DNA from: an uncultured Elusimicrobia bacterium
Lineage (GTDB): Bacteria > Elusimicrobiota > Elusimicrobia > Elusimicrobiales > Elusimicrobiaceae
Assembly: GCA_945913025.1 (NCBI GenBank)
Contig: CAMECJ010000003.1
Location: 39,746-103,745, forward strand
Length of the DNA: 64,000 nt
Reading direction: 5' to 3'
The notes beneath the pieces were generated by a model, which was given only the letters and a program-made list of their open reading frames with translations, did no database searches and was not told the origin of the DNA. A program made the translations under genes and the position numbers. This document shows, one piece after another, positions 61,441 through 64,000 of this stretch. Positions within the stretch are counted from its first letter, which is position 1; each line of letters starts with the position of its first letter.

Positions 61441-61998
61441 TTATGACTGGATTTCATCCTTACGTACAAAAAGAGAGCAATACTCTCCTTTGCAAGAACG
61501 GTGGCCGTCACTATATAAGGTAAAAACCATAAAAGCTCCGTTCTTATTAAAAATGAAACTAGACGCCACTTCCGATTCCCCGTCGATTATCAGGCCGTTA
61601 GTTCCATAAAAACAACCCTGCCAAGCACCGGAAGGACATTTTACTTCACAATAGCTGCCGCCAGAACAATTAAGAAAATCAAGTTCTAGGGACGGTTCAT
61701 CTGGAAAATAGCAATTTCCTCCCTCTAATTTATTTATTTTACACGCTTGATTTAAGGACGCCAATGTACTCCAAACCCCCGCTGAACGAGACTTTTCCAC
61801 CGCTTTGGTATACTGCGGGAGTGCAACACTCGCCAAAATACCGATAATTAATACGACAACCAACAATTCGATTAAGGTAAAACCTTGTTTATTGGATCCT
61901 GAAATTCTATGACTAGACTCCGGATTACAACCTTCCGGAGTGACGCTAAGCGGAAAAAGCGTCAATTCAGGATGACGGCCAAATGTAAAACCTTTCAT
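61441..61998 (-). CDS. Type IV pilin-like protein with a repeat-interrupted leader
   Basis: 185 residues. The ATG at 61998 has a strong AAGGAG, so translation starts at MKGFT. The class III signal [15 protein letters not shown] begins only at residue 39, so the leader has 38-39 residues in place of about 6. The DNA of the first G-F-T and of the second is a 10-bp direct repeat (61985-61994 and 61877-61886), with short palindromic repeats in between. The mature part (about 146 residues) has ten cysteines. It may be functional with a long leader or may be impaired. A pilD gene lies just beyond it on the same strand. Confidence 0.87.
   Translation of the reverse strand: MKGFTFGRHPELTLFPLSVTPEGCNPESSHRISGSNKQGFTLIELLVVVLIIGILASVALPQYTKAVEKSRSAGVWSTLASLNQACKINKLEGGNCYFPDEPSLELDFLNCSGGSYCEVKCPSGAWQGCFYGTNGLIIDGESEVASSFIFNKNGAFMVFTLYSDGHRSCKGEYCSLFVRKDEIQS
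61877..61994. repeat. Repeat insertion in a prepilin leader with 10-bp direct repeats
   Basis: GTAAAACCTT occurs at 61877-61886 and 61985-61994, 108 bp apart. Between them lie a family A-like arm (GGATCCTGAA), a family C repeat (61917-61949, stem CTCCGGA/TCCGGAG) and a TTCAGGATGACGGC stretch. The reading frame is kept. Confidence 0.75.
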
Positions 61999-62235
61999 AT
62001 CATTTTCTCCTTTAAAAAAGTCATCCTGAGAAGTTTCTGTTCAGCAACTGGCGATTTTGATGGAATAAACTACAACAGAGAAACGCCAAACAGAAAACCC
62101 TCGGAATAACCCCAGTTTATCAAAAAAAAAAAACGGGTCAACCCCTTGCCGGAGAGATCCCATAGAGGGAGGATGTTGCTCTAAATTTCCCAATCTTTTA
62201 CTTGTTACTATTGCTAAATAAGCAAAAAACATACA
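61999..62235. other. Gap with repeat remnants between pilin and pilD genes
   Basis: No gene is supported. It holds the Shine-Dalgarno sequence of the pilin gene, a family A-like GTCATCCTGAG at 62020, an 11-A homopolymer near 62120 and a family B remnant near 62150. Confidence 0.5.
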
Positions 62236-62269
62236 AACAAAAAAGAGGAGAGAAAAACTCTCTCCTCTT
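62236..62269 (-). terminator. pilD terminator
   Basis: A 10-bp stem (62243-62252 with 62260-62269) followed on the minus strand by a T-run. It lies 20 nt after the pilD stop. Confidence 0.9.
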
Positions 62270-62288
62270 CATAAAATTTACAACAGCT

Positions 62289-63071
62289 TTACAATTCTAT
62301 AACAAGCATAGACGGCTTAATTAAATAGAATAAATTAATCAGCGCACCCAAACTTAAAAACGGCCCGAACGGAATGGCGTCACCGCCTTTTTTCCCTTTA
62401 AAAATCATTAAAAACACAGCGTACACAAGCCCGAAGAACGACGCAAACACTATCGTCGTAATCACGCCTTCCCAGCCGATAAGCGCACCTATTCCGCCCA
62501 TTAATTTGACGTCTCCGCCGCCCATTGCTTCTTTTTTAAATATCCACGTTCCGATAAATGCAATCGCCAAGACGCCAAAAAGCCCAACGCCCGCGCCCAA
62601 TAACGAAGCCAGCTCTTTCTGCCACCATACGCCGTTAAAATTGGGATTAGTCCACGCGAACGCAAGCCCCAGCACAATAAGCCCCAGCGAACAACGGTCA
62701 GGAATAATCATAAAATGAAAATCAATCACGGATAATACGATAAGCGCATATACCGCCGCCACCGTTACCGCCGTCCAAACGGACATCCCCATCCGCCACA
62801 CAAACAGCAGCGTCAGCGCGCCCGTTAACAACTCCACCACCGGATACTGCGCCGAAATAGGGCTTTTGCAGCTGCGGCACTTACCCAGCAGCAACACATA
62901 GCTCAGCACGGGAATGTTGTCGTACCATTTAATCCGCGCGTTGCAATTCGGGCAGGACGAAGGCGGCCAAGCAAGCGATTTATCGCGCGGAATACGGTAA
63001 ATACATACATTTAAAAAACTGCCGAAAATTAAGCCGAACAAGGCGGAAAAAATCAAAATAAGCGTTTCCAT
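62289..63071 (-). CDS. pilD: Prepilin peptidase PilD
   Basis: 260 residues with about eight transmembrane segments. The cytoplasmic N-terminal loop has the two CxxC pairs (CPNC and CRSC). The aspartyl protease residues lie in V-I-D-F-H-F-M-I-I-P-D and GGGDVKL. The enzyme cleaves prepilin leaders before the F of GFTLIE and N-methylates it. It would process the four pilin-like products encoded in this window. It lies between a pilin and a pseudopilin gene on the minus strand. Confidence 0.97.
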   Translation of the reverse strand: METLILIFSALFGLIFGSFLNVCIYRIPRDKSLAWPPSSCPNCNARIKWYDNIPVLSYVLLLGKCRSCKSPISAQYPVVELLTGALTLLFVWRMGMSVWTAVTVAAVYALIVLSVIDFHFMIIPDRCSLGLIVLGLAFAWTNPNFNGVWWQKELASLLGAGVGLFGVLAIAFIGTWIFKKEAMGGGDVKLMGGIGALIGWEGVITTIVFASFFGLVYAVFLMIFKGKKGGDAIPFGPFLSLGALINLFYLIKPSMLVIEL

Positions 63072-63095
63072 ATCCAGTTAAAAACTCCCAAAACA

Positions 63096-63125
63096 TAAAA
63101 ATCCCCCGCACAAAACGCGCAGGGG
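63096..63125 (-). terminator. Terminator between pseudopilin and pilD
   Basis: A 9-bp stem with two wobble pairs (63103-63111 with 63117-63125), followed on the minus strand by five T. Confidence 0.8.
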
Positions 63126-63131
63126 AAAATA

Positions 63132-63548
63132 TTAATGCGTATGCCAAGCTTTACCGTAGCTGTCATCGCGATCAACGTTGACGAAAAAATCGCCGTAGCG
63201 CGGGTCGGCCGGATCATTTACGTATGCCCAGCCGCCGGTTTTGGTAAAAGCCTGCTCAAAAGTTCCCGTAGACACGTGCGCGGAAGGCGCGTAGCCAGGG
63301 ACCGTGGCCTGCGGAATTTTTTCGATGTACGCCGGTACCAGACAGGACAAATCGTCCGTCGGGTAAGTGCCCTCGTGTTCGCCGTAATAGGCGGCGATGG
63401 CGCTGCGCACTTTTACCAATTTGTGTTTGGTGCTGCCTTCTTGGGCTTTGTGTACAAGCGCCATAAACTTCGGCACCGTAAACCCGAACAGCAGCGCAAA
63501 CACCACAACCATAATGACAATTTCGGTTATTGTAAAACCTTTCTTCAT
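63132..63548 (-). CDS. GspG/pilin-like pseudopilin
   Basis: 138 residues from the ATG at 63548, which follows GAGG; another ATG at 63560 overlaps the stop of the upstream gene and is possible. The leader is MKKG before F-T-I-T-E-I-V-I-M-V-V-V-F-A, with Glu at position 5 of the mature chain. The head has the pattern K-L-V-K-V-R-S-A-I-A-A-Y-Y-G and Y-P-T-D-D-L, then P-x-Y-I-E-K-I-P and G-G-W-A-Y, which is typical of GspG/major pseudopilins. Unlike the other pilins here it has no long leader and only one cysteine. Confidence 0.9.
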   Translation of the reverse strand: MKKGFTITEIVIMVVVFALLFGFTVPKFMALVHKAQEGSTKHKLVKVRSAIAAYYGEHEGTYPTDDLSCLVPAYIEKIPQATVPGYAPSAHVSTGTFEQAFTKTGGWAYVNDPADPRYGDFFVNVDRDDSYGKAWHTH

Positions 63549-63556
63549 AACGGACC

Positions 63557-64000
63557 TCATTTAAAATGGAGCGAAACGTCCACAAACACTTTGGCGTCGC
63601 CCAACGTGTTTTTAATGCTGGAGTATTCGTTGGGCTGGTGGGCCAAATCGTCCACTTTGCAGTAAACGACGGCCGGATAGCCCGCGTTGCGCAAAAACGA
63701 AGCCACCGTTCCTCCGCCCACGCCCATCGCGCGCGGCGTGTTTTTATAAACGGATTTTACGGCCGCCAGCGTCAGTTTGACCAATTCCGCTTTCGGGTTC
63801 GTGGGAATGGAAGATTCTTCAATCAGTTTTTCCACTTTCACTTTTACTTTAAACTGTTTTTCTACGCTTTTGACCGCCTTATCCACTTCGGCCAAGACTT
63901 CTTTATTGGAATAGCAGGGAATGGCGCGGCAGTCAAAATAGAACACGTCTGTACCCGGAATGGTGTTGACGTTGGGCACGTTAGCTTCGCGCTTGGTCGG
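63557..64000 (-). CDS. M20-family metallopeptidase, C-terminal part
   Basis: The frame is open from the right edge of the window (about 147 residues), so the N-terminus is missing. The visible part has PTKREANVPNVNTIPG, F-Y-F-D-C-R near the dimerisation domain start, and G-V-G-G-G-T-V-A and D-D-L-A-H-Q-P-N-E, where the His is a metal ligand. This matches ArgE/DapE/CPG2-type amidohydrolases and peptidases. Substrate and location (secreted or not) cannot be told from this part. Its stop overlaps the ATG at 63560. Confidence 0.9.
   Translation of the reverse strand, partial: PTKREANVPNVNTIPGTDVFYFDCRAIPCYSNKEVLAEVDKAVKSVEKQFKVKVKVEKLIEESSIPTNPKAELVKLTLAAVKSVYKNTPRAMGVGGGTVASFLRNAGYPAVVYCKVDDLAHQPNEYSSIKNTLGDAKVFVDVSLHFK

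Overview
The window looks like a stretch of chromosome from a diderm, LPS-making bacterium with roughly even base composition. The most likely source is the Elusimicrobiota (an Elusimicrobium-like gut lineage). This is inferred from several small type IV pilin genes with a near-identical N-terminus scattered singly among housekeeping genes, a prepilin peptidase, a full outer-membrane assembly gene set and many secreted peptidases. No phage, insertion sequence or CRISPR array was seen.

Layout. 1-2.4 kb: end of a DUF4912 gene and a GH57 glucan branching enzyme. 2.4-7.2 kb: secreted proteins of unknown function, greA on the minus strand and a DegP-like protease. 7.3-12.3 kb: a plus-strand run encoding a lipoprotein, a beta-barrel, a HAMP-only membrane protein, a TolC-like channel, a patatin and a TPR lipoprotein. 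12.4-15.8 kb: a secreted TldD/TldE-like pair on the minus strand. 15.8-16.4 kb: tRNA-Thr followed by a 196-bp tandem repeat that carries the tRNA 3' end. 16.4-17.6 kb: terC family and rpmB. 17.7-25.0 kb: bamA-ompH-lpxD-lpxC-fabZ-lpxA-lpxI, one envelope operon. 25.8-40.9 kb: a long plus-strand run with tpiA, deoC, a giant DnaA-like ATPase, FlgT/LPP20-like lipoproteins, comM, dprA, topA, a Xer recombinase, a ROK kinase and lptD, followed by tdk and an RDD protein. 42.6-43.7 kb: a pilin gene with short palindromic repeats in and around it. 43.7-46.3 kb: pal-cpoB-tolB on the minus strand. 46.5-48.8 kb: an antiporter diverging from a response regulator-GGDEF gene. 49-53.3 kb: an oligopeptide-binding lipoprotein, a C39-like gene, tRNA-Pro, tRNA-Ser and two small genes. 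53.4-61.4 kb: an EptA-like transferase, valS, two secreted PepT-like peptidases and rdgB. 61.4-64 kb: a second repeat-bearing pilin, pilD, a pseudopilin and the C-terminal part of an M20 peptidase.

Themes. Lipid A synthesis (LpxA, C, D, I), LPS export (LptD), lipid A decoration (EptA-like), BamA and the Tol-Pal parts together describe a complete outer membrane. Several peptidases carry their own signal peptide (TldD-like, two PepT-like, DegP-like), next to an OppA-type binding lipoprotein, which suggests peptide breakdown in the periplasm.

The less ordinary observations are: short palindromic elements inserted in frame into the prepilin leader at two loci, each flanked by 10-bp direct repeats; a 196-bp tandem repeat carrying a tRNA 3' end whose hairpin differs between copies by three compensatory base-pair changes; a bamA gene with no ATG/GTG/TTG start at its signal peptide; several genes whose -10 box lies 6-8 nt before the ATG with no Shine-Dalgarno sequence, suggesting leaderless mRNAs; and a 1045-residue DnaA-like ATPase with an unrecognised C-terminal domain. 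All calls were made by reading the sequence, without database searches.
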